A DNA stretch of 64,000 bases from Phoebastria nigripes (taxonomy: Eukaryota; Chordata; Aves; Procellariiformes; Diomedeidae), in NCBI GenBank assembly GCA_035582835.1, contig JAYKAV010002552.1, positions 250,195 through 314,194 of the forward strand. Reading direction: 5' to 3'. Positions 23,979 through 35,508 of the stretch are shown here, piece after piece (the stretch's first letter is position 1; each line of letters begins with the position of its first letter). The translations under genes and the position numbers were made by a program. The notes under the pieces were generated by a model that was not told the DNA's origin, searched no databases, and was given only the letters and a program-made list of their open reading frames with translations.

Positions 23979-26957
23979 TATTCTAGTTCTTCAGCATTTT
24001 TATTTCACACGGCAAGTTTACAGATTAATTGCTGACGGTGTTACTTTTCAGCATAGAGGACTAGTGAGAAACAGGTAAAAAAAATTGGACTGAAACAGAG
24101 TATTTTAAAATAAGTGTCACAGACATTTTGAATTCCAAAACATAAGAATTTAAAAGTGACTGAAACAACTTCTGAGAATTTGTAGAGAATGGAAGAAAGC
24201 CACCCAGAAGACTGGGAAAAAGCAAACGTGGTAGTTTTCCACACAGAGATACTCCATCTGAAGATGGCACGTCATACATTAAGACTGTAAGAGTTCACTT
24301 CAGGGTGGAAAAGATGCGTTCAAAGCAGCATANGGGAGTGAGTTAAAAATAAACAGCCTGAAATCTGAAACTTCAAAGATTTCCGTTTATTGTCTTAATT
24401 TCTATTTTGGCGGGATATAACTTAGAAGCCACCCAAAACAGGCATGTGCCAGCAGTTTCAGGAGTAAGGCTAAATAAAAAGTAATTGCCTGAGCTCTTGC
24501 CCATCTAATATGTTTCCTGAAACAAGAATCTTATGAATCCCTTAAAAAATAAATACTTTGNAAAACTGCTGCTGTGAGTCCTACAGTATGCTAAAGCGTC
24601 AGTACGAACAATGGCAGGTTTTGAAAAAGAATAGCATGGATACAATAATTTGAGAGTTAAATTCTGCTCTGTCCCAGTACACCAAAGTCAGCATATAAGT
24701 TTTGCAACACGTTTAATAGATTTCTGCATTCTCAAGGGAGACTCCACCAGTAAGACAGGCCATTCCTTGTTGTGTTAAAAGCCACGGTGAGGTCTTCAGC
24801 CAAGACCTTGTAGCTTTGTTTCCCTTCGATGGCAGGATTGCCCAACCTTGCCCACAGGATGAAGATACAAAGGTCAACGCATATGAAGATGTGAGACCCA
24901 TGATAAATTCTAGAAGTGTCAGGTCAAATATTCAGGTGATGAATCTCTGAGAAGTTTACCATGTCCCTCCAGTACTGACAGTGATATAGATCTGTCTGCA
25001 GGCTGTATTAAATGGTTTCCCACATTTGAGTGGCTAGAGGAACTTAAAGCTGATACTTTCTTCTTCATGCCACCAAAAAACCCCCAACAATTTCATCCTT
25101 CTTCTTTCCTAGCTGTGACTGCACACACATTTCATCAATAATGGTTTTCACCAGATCGGGTGAGAGTNACAAAATCCTGCTGCATGGATAAATACAGCTT
25201 CATTCCCGGCTGCTTGATATGATTTGCCACCTACTATTATTTTTCTTGGAGACAGAAGTAGAGGAAGATATTGCTTGGGTAAAACAACGTCCCCTCCCCC
25301 AAAGTCCCCTCCTTGATTTTATATATTTTGAATTTTAAAAATGAACCAAACATCACAGAAGCGATGCAAAGCTATTTCCTCAGGACTCTTATATGGGGCN
25401 CTCCTTACATTTCCACAAATGAATGGAGCAAGAATGTCAGAAAGTTCAAATCTCCGCATACTTCTTGCTGCTTTCTGGCGACATCTAAGAATCTCTTACT
25501 CTTTAACATACTACACTGTGAATATTCTATACCCATTTTATAGGTGCAGAAAATGAAATTCAGAAAGATTAATTGCTTTGATAAGGTTCACTCCTGGGAG
25601 TTAGTGTTAGGTCAGGAGTTGAAAGCACGTTCTCCATTTTGAGTGCTTCACAGTGTTACTGTCCCTACCAGTTTCCTGGTAGCTAGTTAGAAGGGTCTTT
25701 ATAGGCAGCCATTGGAGAAAGTTGTGTATATATCTTCCTTAAAATGTGGACAAGAAAGTAATTGTACAGAGATGCTTTTNGAGAAACAAGAAGAACATAC
25801 ATAATTTAAGCCCCCTGAGGTGAGTTCTGCTGCTGCTTCACTCACAGGATAGAGGCAGTGCATAAGGCAGGTCTCAGTGGCTGGCACGAACACTGTATTA
25901 GGTGGATGCTGGTACAAATGCTGTCAGTCAGAGGGTGTACTGGTGTTGCGGTTTTAAGTACACAGTCTAAGAACCGTCATTTTGCAGTTTCACAAACAAG
26001 TCTAATTTTTAGGAATGTTACTCATAATAGGCCTACATATAAAATTTAACAGTTGCTAATACTCATCATTTGCCCCCCAACTCTCTTTCCCCCTTTCCAT
26101 AATATAACCTGCATATTGGTAAGAATACCAAAAAATGACTATTTTATTGTCACAAATCACAATGGATCATGTTTTAAGTAGCTTACAATAAATTTATATT
26201 TTCTTCAGCTACNACAGCATGGTTACTCACCATTACACACACATACGTTATAGTGATTATGCACAATACTGTTGAGAGAAACTAGAAGCTTGAGGATACA
26301 TGTAGTATTTGTTAACTGTAATAACATACGAACAAAACATGCATCTAAAATTCTCTTCCTGTCCAAGATTACATCACAACTGCAAACTCAATTTTTTCTA
26401 ACTAGTGTGAATGACAACTGTGGCTTTTCTCATTTGACATGAAAATGGAGAGACATTCTCAAAGTCATAAGGAACTCATCCAAGGAAAAGCTGTTTTATG
26501 TATAGACCTGGTGCTAGATAGTAAAGTGATGCCACGTGGGAAGAGAAATAGTCATACATCTCTAGGAAAGACGTGCAACCTTTCACCACTGTAAACTTCA
26601 AGCCTAAATACCTTTATCATTGTAAATTGACTTTGCAGTCTTAGTCTTGCTCAGACTTTATTATTTTCAGCAAATAATTAAGATGTGCTAGTGGCAGTCA
26701 GAAGAAATAGAATTAATAGTAAATATCTTCCTGTGNGTGTACTGAAGTATGACAACCTACTGAACTGTAAGAGCTCCACAGCACAGCCAAACTATCCCTT
26801 CCAGAAAGTAAACTGATTTTTCTTGGTAAGTTTTTTTAGATTATGTCATGTCTCTAGGTTTCCCTGAAATTTCCCTGATGTGGTCAATTATGATCTTACT
26901 TAATACCTGCATTTGGACTTAAACTGCCACAAACTGTTGCATGACAACAATAATTTT

Positions 26958-27183
26958 AGAATAGAATAGAATAGAATAGAATATTGGAAGGGGCCTACAA
27001 CGATCATCTAGTCCAACTGCCTGACCACTTCAGGGCTGACCAAAAGTTAAAGCATGTTATTAAGGGCATTGTCCAAATGCCTCTTAAACACTGACAGGCA
27101 TGGGGCATTGACCACCTTTCTAGGAAGCCTCTTCAGTGTTTGACCACCCTCTTGGTAAAGAAATGCTTAATCTTCATAATTTC
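26958..27183 (-). mobile_element. CR1 LINE 3' end with (TAGAA)n tail
   Basis: Reads as the reverse complement of a CR1 tail. The (tagaa)n stretch at 26959-26981 corresponds to the ATTCT-type repeats that end CR1. It is followed by ttggaaggggcctacaacg, atcatctagtccaactgcct, and further on ggcatggggcattgaccacc. It then fades after ggtaaagaaatgcttaat. 5'-truncated and diverged, about 225 bp. CR1 copies of this kind are typical of bird and other sauropsid genomes. Confidence 0.9.
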
Positions 27184-28241
27184 TTATTAAAAAAAGCAGA
27201 AGAGTTTATTGCCTGGGATAGCATTAACTTAACAGCATTTGAAATATTTTACTTGACTACTGTTTGTTCTTGTTTTTAGTTTCTCAAGTTTATATCTTTC
27301 AAAGACAGTGGCAATCAGAAATGGTAGCCAGGGTTCGTGGAAACAGAAAAAGGCCCAAATCACACATACTCCCCTAGAAAAGGATGCGGCCAATCTTTTT
27401 GCAGTGAATTCTCCAATCTTAAAGAAAGTTCATGCAAACACTTAAAAAGGTGCCCACAGCCTAAAAATCCTGCACATTTATCAGCAAGTTTATTTACTGC
27501 TACCCCTTCCAAGCTGTATCTATCATTCTATCCCAGGTAACACTGATGATCAGGAAAGTATTCAGCCCAATGTTAAAATCATGCTGGCATTAGATAATTT
27601 CTTCACTGCAGCAGATGAAAACCCTAGTACCATGGGAAAATTCAAGTATTCAAGTAAAAAGTATTAATGCTTCAGACAAAATACTCCCTTTGGGATATTT
27701 AATAAAATCCAGATTACGTTACCTTCTGCCATCCTTAATAGCACTGAAGAATACCTTAACTCTGAAAGTGGTCCTATTTACTTAACCAGGTGAATTTAGA
27801 AGAGTACAATGCTAATAAATATTAGCTGGGTTGGTACTTTTTAATAGGATTGTTATACAGAGCTGAGCACGGCATTTTGCAATTGTTTACAATTACATCT
27901 TACTTCACAATCACATATTACTACAAAAGACTCTTCAATGTTTCTCTGTCTCAGATGAGAGTTTATTAGTATAAGCAAAAAGCATAGAAAGTTTAGGTCA
28001 AGGGTTACTACAACAGCTGGAGTCTTATTTATAGCTATGCAGTAAGGCGAGAAAGTCAGTTTGGTAAACAGTAAGTAGCCTTATTTTGTCAGGTTATTTT
28101 GAAGACTGCATCATCATCATCCATCAGGATGATAGATTTTGAAAATCAGTTACACATGAACAGAAACTGAATGAACATCCCCCAGCTATCAACAGCAGCA
28201 GGGCTTCAATTCTATTCACAGGAAGAAACTTCATTTCTTAC

Positions 28242-28414
28242 CTTGTAGGTCCTGGAATTGATGGGGATATGCTCTCAGCCAATTGCACAGCAGCAGGAAG
28301 AAGATCTGAGATGTCCTGACCTCCAGATCTTTCTATGCTGTTTTCCTGAGGGCTCCTTTTTAAACTGTGCCCATTACCAGGAGGTTGGACTAATTCTGAA
28401 TCTTGTGGAGCGCT
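28242..28414 (-). CDS. TACC2: TACC2 coding exon 2 (N-terminal region)
   Basis: 173-nt exon with a strong acceptor (ttcttttttcattctag, before 28414) and a strong donor (ACAAG|gtaagaa, intron from 28241). It is read in phase 0 as 57 codons plus the two bases AG. It starts SAPQDSELVQPPGNGHSLKR, which aligns with human TACC2 SAQTPRSAQPPGNSQNIKR near the N-terminus. The last two bases AG join the first base C of the giant exon to make a Ser codon. That junction independently supports both splice sites and the order of exons. The exon is too short and too split to show as a long open frame. Its peptide is polar and Ser/Pro-rich with no recognisable domain. It is most likely constitutive in long isoforms and serves as splice donor when the giant exon is skipped. 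Confidence 0.9.
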
Positions 28415-31400
28415 CTAGAATGAAAAAAGAACAATTTAAATAGCTACTGCTATTTTGGAGTACAGGAAATTTTGGAGAATACATAAGCTTAAGGAGTTTT
28501 GCTCTGCCCACTGACAGACAACTTCTGTGGTAGATTTCACTACTTTGATGGAACTTGCAGGTTCCAAAGCCAAGCCATTTTTTTTCTTAACGAGAGAAAA
28601 CCAGAAGGAAGTGGTTGAGCCAAAAATAAATACTAGGAAAAGAACAGGGAGAGAAGAACGCAACAATTGTTCTAAAGCAGCCAGGGCCTTTACTGACCCA
28701 AGGAGAGTATCATCTTCTCTTTTTCCAAGCCTGGCAAATGCTTCCTTGCTAAGCAAGTTTAAAATGAGAAAGGATGGAAACAAGCTATAAACTTGGACAC
28801 TCATAGTATTAGCAGTATCTTTGGAGTGAAGTTAGAGATAAAGCCAACATCAATCAAGACCCAGCACTTGAATCCAAGTCCAGATTCTTTCCCTCTCACT
28901 TCAACAAAGCTCAGAATGCCTCTGAACTGAAATGGAGGGCCTGATTCTCCACCGCGTTGCCTTTCTGTAATAACAGCTACAGGAAATGCTGCAATTTCTG
29001 TAGTACTAGCTACAGAAATGCTATTACACAAATATGGTAATGCTGCATCACCTCATCTCAAAGGTAAGTATTTACCCAGGATCTTCATCCATGGAGACAT
29101 GCCTTTACATGAGTGGGTTTTTTTGTTTTGTATTGTTTCTATTGCAAACTGTTGTTTTTGCCCCAGGGAGGAAGAGAGTCCTGTGCAAGTGCCAGGCTGT
29201 GACCCATGCCTGCAAATCCCTGGGGTTCTACAACACCTCCATGGGGCTGCTTACAATAGGTAGTGGCACCTTCTTGATGAGGGTTTTTTTTTTGGCAGAA
29301 GTATCTTTAGAAGGCAAAGGAGAGCTGGTAAAAGCTGCTTCGAACAGTAGCTGAGAATGTTCTTCAAGTGTAACAAAAGAACTGGAAAGAAACAATTAAG
29401 TGTAAAGCAAAAATGACCTCTGAATTAAGAAGCTCCATTTCAAATCCTCTGGCACATCAGGCAATAGTGAAAGAGAAGGAAAACTACTTAATCAGGTCAC
29501 CCTCATCATACAGTCGCTGTTGTTTTAAGAATTCCTAACTGTAATTGTAAAAAGCCAAAGGCACACTTAAGGTAAAGACACATAAGCGTAGGTACTGACC
29601 ACAGGAGAACCACTTCAGAAGAATGTCATAGATAAAAAGCACAGTACACAATTCCAACTAACCTCTTGGGTTTTTTTAGTCTCAATTTTTAGGTTTATTT
29701 TGTTCTAGAAGTAGTCAATAAATTGCAGAAAGCTATTGTTTACAAAATCACACTTCTCTGTGTAAACATGGTGTGCTCTCACACAACCAAAGGCTTCTCG
29801 TGATCAGAGCCAGGAATGAGAGACACCCAGTGGACAAGAAAAGCCCATGTAATGAGCAATTGAAAAGGTCAGGACATACTGAAAATATAAAAAGACTTCC
29901 TTTAGACTTAAGGCAAATTTGATTAACTCTCATATCCTCTGCCTTTCCCTGGAGGAACCCCTTCACTACAGCTTTGTTTGCAGAAGTCTCCTTTATCATA
30001 CCGCTTTCCGCTGGGATAGACCAAGGGCTCTTGGTTTCATGATTATTAAACACTTACCCAGCATGTGCTGACATCTGGCATTTGGAATATTTATCTAAGT
30101 ATATATGTTGGCCCCAAAACCACAGTATACGGCAAAAAAATACTAGAACATCAAGATTTATACAAGGAAATTTGTTTCTTCCAGCCAGAAAAAAAATATA
30201 AAAATAGAGCTTACTTAGCTTACACGGCTCTGTTTTGCTTTTGGTGCTATGTTTTGGGGCAGCCCTGCTTTTGTTTGCATGAGAAAGTTTGCATGGAGAA
30301 TTTATTTCAGCATGCATATATGTGTGCAGAGAGAAAGAACTATGAAAAAATGCATTATTCAATTAATTATCAGGGAAAAAACCCAACCAACCAAAACAGT
30401 GACTTCTGGGGCCATATGTGAGCATGCTGGAGCACGTCCATGGCCCAGTCGCCACTCACAGACCACCATTATACCCACACCCCAGAGACTACCCCACTTG
30501 CCAGTTAGCATTTAGAAAACACAGCAAGCCAAGGTGGGAGTATTTATATCTTAGCAGAAGAGGAACTCCTTCAACTAGATGGGCCCAACCCCACGGAGAG
30601 TCAGTCTTCAGAGCATGCACTGGCCTTGACCCACCAGGGAAGCAGGACAAGAGCAAGGCAGCGGGTTGGTAAACTCACAACAAGCCACGTGAGGCAGCCA
30701 CAGTGCCACGCTCTTACTTAGTTGATGTATCATGTCTCATTGCGAGAGCTACAGTTGGGCCAGTCTGGGAGGTGGGCCAAAAATGAATGCCTCACACTAG
30801 CAGCCAAATGAAGAATAATTTTCAGGCCACTTGCAGACAAAAATGACCTCCTTTCCTTTCCCAGCAGGGCAGGNAGGGTAGGGAGAACCACACAAAGAAC
30901 CCCAAGAAATTAGGCCAATTTACAAGTTTGTCCAGATGCCTCCAACAGTTGGCAAGAGCAGTGAGAACTAATTCTTTATTTTTCCTCCTTTCTACTACCA
31001 CCATCTCAAATTTTCTTCAGCTGATTTGGGTGCTAGGCAGGAGGAATACCTCACAGCTCTCTTCAGAAGATGAAGAGCTACATGTTTTGTCTCCTTCTTC
31101 TAAAGCCTCTGTCATCTTCCATGGCAGAAAGGAACACAGCAAAGAGTTAAGTCATTAACCTACTGCACTCTTAGTACCCACACATTGCTTCTAATTAATC
31201 TCTCTTTCACAAGATCAGCCACTTAACTCAAAGGGCTCCTTTAGGTTACAATCCTCTGTTCTACTGACCTGCAGTCATCCCACTTTTGGAGCCGCAGCAT
31301 AATAGGGATGCCTCTTGCACACAAATCTCTAAAGCAAAACTCCTTTCTGTGCAGAGAACCAGTATCCTTTGGATTGCCATCCAGAGCCACGAATCCCACA

Positions 31401-32276
31401 AGCCACATGATAACTGATGGTTAATCAGCAACATGGGCTTAGTTACNGCATTAGAAAGAAACACTACTCATCAGCCTGTCATATAATAAATCCAATAGCA
31501 CATTGCTACCAAAGCTCAAATAGCACTAACAAATACAAGGAGACCTAACTCAGTGGTTACATCTGGTAGGTACTTACAGGCCAGCAGTACAATTATTTCA
31601 GGACAGTTTGAAACTGTAACATGGAATCAGGCTAATTTGCCATTGACTCCCTGAGTCTCACACTTCACAGAACACTTTGAGGCCAGAATCATTTTGGTAG
31701 GAGTTTGCTGGATTTTACTTTTACTATTCGTCTCCATAATTCACAAGTTAACTATATAATACAGACATTTACATGCCTGCTATACCTGAACACCTCATCT
31801 CATCAAAACTAGGATGTTTCCATATTAGACACAGAGAAGGGCCCATGTCCCAGTGTTTTATCAGCTGTTACACTTAGTATCTAAACAAAAATTCACTGGG
31901 AGGGGCAGATTGAGAAGGCAAGGAGAATGGTCACAACAAAACAGGTTAGTTATGTACACTATTTTGAAGACTACTTTTAACATTTTCCATAGGTTGTTTG
32001 GGGGGGGCTGGTGGGTTTTTTGTTTGGTTGGTTGGTTTTGACTTTTTTTGGTTTTAACCAGTTTTGTGCTTTCAGGGATCTAATATTTAAGAAGTTATAG
32101 TTCATGTCCCAGCTATCCCTAAGCAACTGTCATTGGCCACAGAAAAATCTGACTCTTGTTCTTCCAGTTCTGAACATGACCAAATTTAACATATATTAAA
32201 ACAATCTTTGCAACATAGCTCCTGTTGGAGCAGAGAGGAGTTTGAATCGTTGACACTCTTCTTTGTTTCTTTCCAG

Positions 32277-32329
32277 GCTGTCAGGTGTTTGAATGATCAA
32301 AAAGCAAAGTTGCGCTCTTACCTAGTAAG
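32277..32329 (+). other. Exon-like segment antisense to TACC2
   Basis: 53 nt on the plus strand between a strong acceptor (cttctttgtttctttccag) and a strong donor (TAAG|gtaagag, gt at 32330-32331). One frame is open through it (AVRCLNDQKAKLRSYLV). The 3' edge is part of a hairpin with 10-bp arms (gctcttacct / aggtaagagc, 32314-32337), so a donor-like sequence occurs on both strands. It could be an exon of an antisense transcript or a chance pseudoexon. Confidence 0.25.
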
Positions 32330-33854
32330 GTAAGAGCACACATGGCCAGGAAAGTATATTTTCAAAAGAAGCTCAAAGGAGGATTTTAACAATAATCTAA
32401 AATGAATCTTAATGTAGATATTTAAATGTAAAAGGAACTACTAATATTCCAAGACATAGGAAAGCTTTATATATTGGTCTTCTANATTTAAGGTATTAAT
32501 TTAATCATCACAAAAGAACATGCTCTGGGAATCTATGTCAGCCAGCAGAAAAACATAATTCAATTTCTCTATCAAGTTTTTCAAATTTAAGCTAGTTATG
32601 CAAATCAGGTGCTGAACTAGCTTTGCAGAGCATGCTTTTTTATTTTTAATTAACATCTGTGAAAACAATTAGAAAGANTATGTTTTGTTCAAAAGTACCA
32701 TCAGAAAGCTGCTGTTAAATAAATTACTTTTGAGGTTTCAACACATACAGCTTCTGAAGTGATTTACTATAAGCTTTCAGCTAAATTTGTTCTATATTCA
32801 TTTCAAATGTAGCATACTCCTTTTTGAAAAGGATTCTGAGATTATAAAAAGTTACTTAATTGAAAGACTTAAGGAAATAATTATATCAAAAATCAGAATA
32901 CAGCGGTTCTCAGCAGTTTTTTCTTTAAGTCTAGGATAATTAAAAAAACCCAACAACAAACAAACCAAGTTTGTCACAGAGTATACAAACAACAGAAGGA
33001 AAACTAAACAGCCTATACTTTTTTTCCTTTAAGCCAGCATACTATTTAAATGAATAAAACTGATTCTCCTGAAATATGCAATGTAATTTGCATTAAACCT
33101 TTCCACAAGCATTGGACTCTGCAAGAACACAAAGTAAATCTATGGGATCACTTTATTTTCCTGATGACTTTGAAGAGGAGCTTAAAAGTTAAAAAAAAAA
33201 AAAAAAGAAAGAGGACTCCATTAACACTGTAGCCAAAAGGATTATGTGCGCTGCTGTGCTCTGGCTAAAGTTATCATACCAGAAAGAAATTCCTTTAATG
33301 CTACATGGGAGTCTGTTCACAGCTCAGCTCCCAAAACACTGACTCTCCCCTCCCAGTTCAAAGCCATAGCAACAGCATTAGGCACCGCCACAGCCTTGTG
33401 TTGCAGCGATTCAAGAAGCCTCGTGTTTCTCAGCAAGCCACCAGGCTCCTGCTCACAAAGCACAAAACGGGTCTGGTTTTAAAACCCAGCATTCACACTC
33501 AAACCCCTCCAAATAAGTGAACTTCCTTTGATTCCCCTTTCTCCTTTCTCTCAATAAAAGTTGCTTCCTTTTACATCTGCCCTCTGCAACATTCCTCCAT
33601 TAAATACACATCCTTTTATAGCAGTTGCTGGAACATGCCATAGCTCTGACTAGCTGAAAGTAATCTTTGAGGAGTTACATTAAGTTTCCATTCCTGCTAA
33701 CTCCCTCTGGTTATTGGGGGGGAAGCTGGAACAAACCTTTACAAGTCTCAATCAATAAACCAGAACTTACCTTTTATTTTTCTCCATGTCTTCCATTACA
33801 AGTTGGGTTTTTTTTTTAAAGTCTCCCTGCTAGAAGTGTTGGTTGTTTGCTCCC

Positions 33855-34060
33855 TGCCACCACCTCCTCCGTGGGGACGGGAGCGGGCAGCGGCAGCGCA
33901 GGTGAATGCCGGGACGCAGAGCAAAGGTCGGCCCTGCGGCACCCGGGCTCCGGTTTCAGGATCAACCGCCAAGCTGACCACATTGGGAGGACGGACACAT
34001 GGTCCCCGTTAGGGACAGCGGGCCACACACCTCCTCAGCCAAANGCCTCGCACATGTGTG
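33855..34060. promoter_or_regulatory. Small CpG island in TACC2 intron
   Basis: About sixteen CpGs in 200 bp (for example gacgggagcgggcagcggca and caccgggctccgg-like runs) amid CpG-poor DNA. A plus-strand donor GCGCAG|gtgaatg lies inside (33901-33902), so it could start an antisense transcript. No equally good minus-strand donor is seen, which makes it a weaker candidate for a TACC2 alternative promoter. Confidence 0.45.
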
Positions 34061-35477
34061 GCTGAGCAGGCTAGCATCAAGCAGAAAAGCGTGCACATGG
34101 TGCTCTTTGGAAAGGTTTCACTGCAATGCTTTGCAGCAATTGCTCATTTCGCTGCAGGACTGGCTGCAGAGAAAGGGAGTGAAAAGTTGTTCATCCACAG
34201 CCTTAATCAATAGGCTGTTCCTCGTTACTTTTATTGTACTTCAGCATTAAATCCATTCCTTGAAAACGGAACTGAGACACCAGAAAATGGCTTGCTGCGA
34301 TCCTTAAAACAATCAAGTTAACATAACAGTTCATGAATGAGTTTGCCTAATACCCTGATAGCTACTAGAAACCAATACCAATGAAATATGAATAACCTAG
34401 TCTATGTCAGAAAAGTGGATAGAAGAAATGTTTTCAAGGTTACATTTTTCTAAAAACAGAATTGTACCAGTCACATGGTTGGGGAAATCATATTTTTAAA
34501 ATGGCTGTTGCAATTTTTTAAGACAGAGCAGGTTTTAGGAGCTACCTTTTTGCTCTTCTGGCTTTTGCTTTGTTTTGTTTTGCTGTTCTGCAGGTACAGT
34601 AACTGAGTAGTAAATTAGATTTTTCAATCTTTATATCCTTGGAGAACCATTGTTTCTCCATTGTATGGAGAAATGGTACCAAAACAGATAAAAATTAGAT
34701 CATGAGTGGATATTGCTTTAACAACCAGAACTTTTCAATCAAATCAGCAAACACTGGTCAGCAAAACTACTGATCACGGGACAGTAACAAGTTGGTACCT
34801 GACATATTGGGCCAAGCTTGAACTCCATGTGACAATTAAGACCTGAAGCATTACACTAAAACTTTGTTTTGTCACATCGCAAGGGAGCTAAATTCTGATT
34901 TTAATAAACAACTTGTGCAGCAATCTGCATTATTCAGTGCCCGCCCCTTGCTGAGAGTGGCTGGAGTACAGCAGTTTAGAGAGGGGGATGACGATCATGA
35001 CCACTTCTTGGTTTTTTGCCCAAACTTACTTAACGTAATTACAAACGACTACTTAATTAGTTGGATGTAACTATGACATGATCAGATGCNAAAAGCAGAC
35101 TCTTTCCTTAAGGGAGATTACATACAGAATTTTGCCATTACAGTAGATTTTTTTTTAATCAGTAATGGTGTAATTTGCTATTGCTTCTGGCTTGGTTTAT
35201 TTGTCTCTCGCAGGAGTAGAATTTTAAGTTCATGCCTTTTCTAATTAAAATCCTCAAAGGGACAGGAATGCAAAAATTGGCATTTGGTGGACGTCTCATT
35301 TAATCTGCTTCTTACAAATATAACAAGCAAAGCAAAGTGTGATAGGGTAACAACAGTATTTGAAAAACAACATTCTATTGTAAGTACCTATGACCTTTTC
35401 TTAGAGAAAAAAGGTTGCTTTCCCTCCTGAGAAATACCTGCTGAAATGACTCTGGCTGCNAACATAAAAATAAACTG

Positions 35478-35508
35478 GCGTGTGTGTGTGTATATATATA
35501 TTTATATA
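35478..35508. repeat. (TG)n(TA)n microsatellite
   Basis: gcgtgtgtgtgtgtatatatatatttatata: a compound dinucleotide repeat inside the intron, with no other role visible. Confidence 0.95.

Larger units (their letters stand above)
18437..28241 (-). other. TACC2: TACC2 intron between coding exon 2 and the giant exon
   Basis: A 9.8-kb intron with gt at 28241-28240 and ag at 18438-18437, phase 2. Mostly AT-rich unique sequence. It contains two CR1 tails (about 21415-21575 and 26958-27183), a G-rich purine stretch (22646-22669), an open frame at 23522-23914 and a hairpin at 23954-23978. No additional TACC2 exon is visible. Confidence 0.8.

Noticed and set aside
28436..28804. A 122-codon minus-strand frame just upstream of TACC2 coding exon 2
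   Set aside because: It lies in the intron, ends before the acceptor and has no homology I know. Probably chance.
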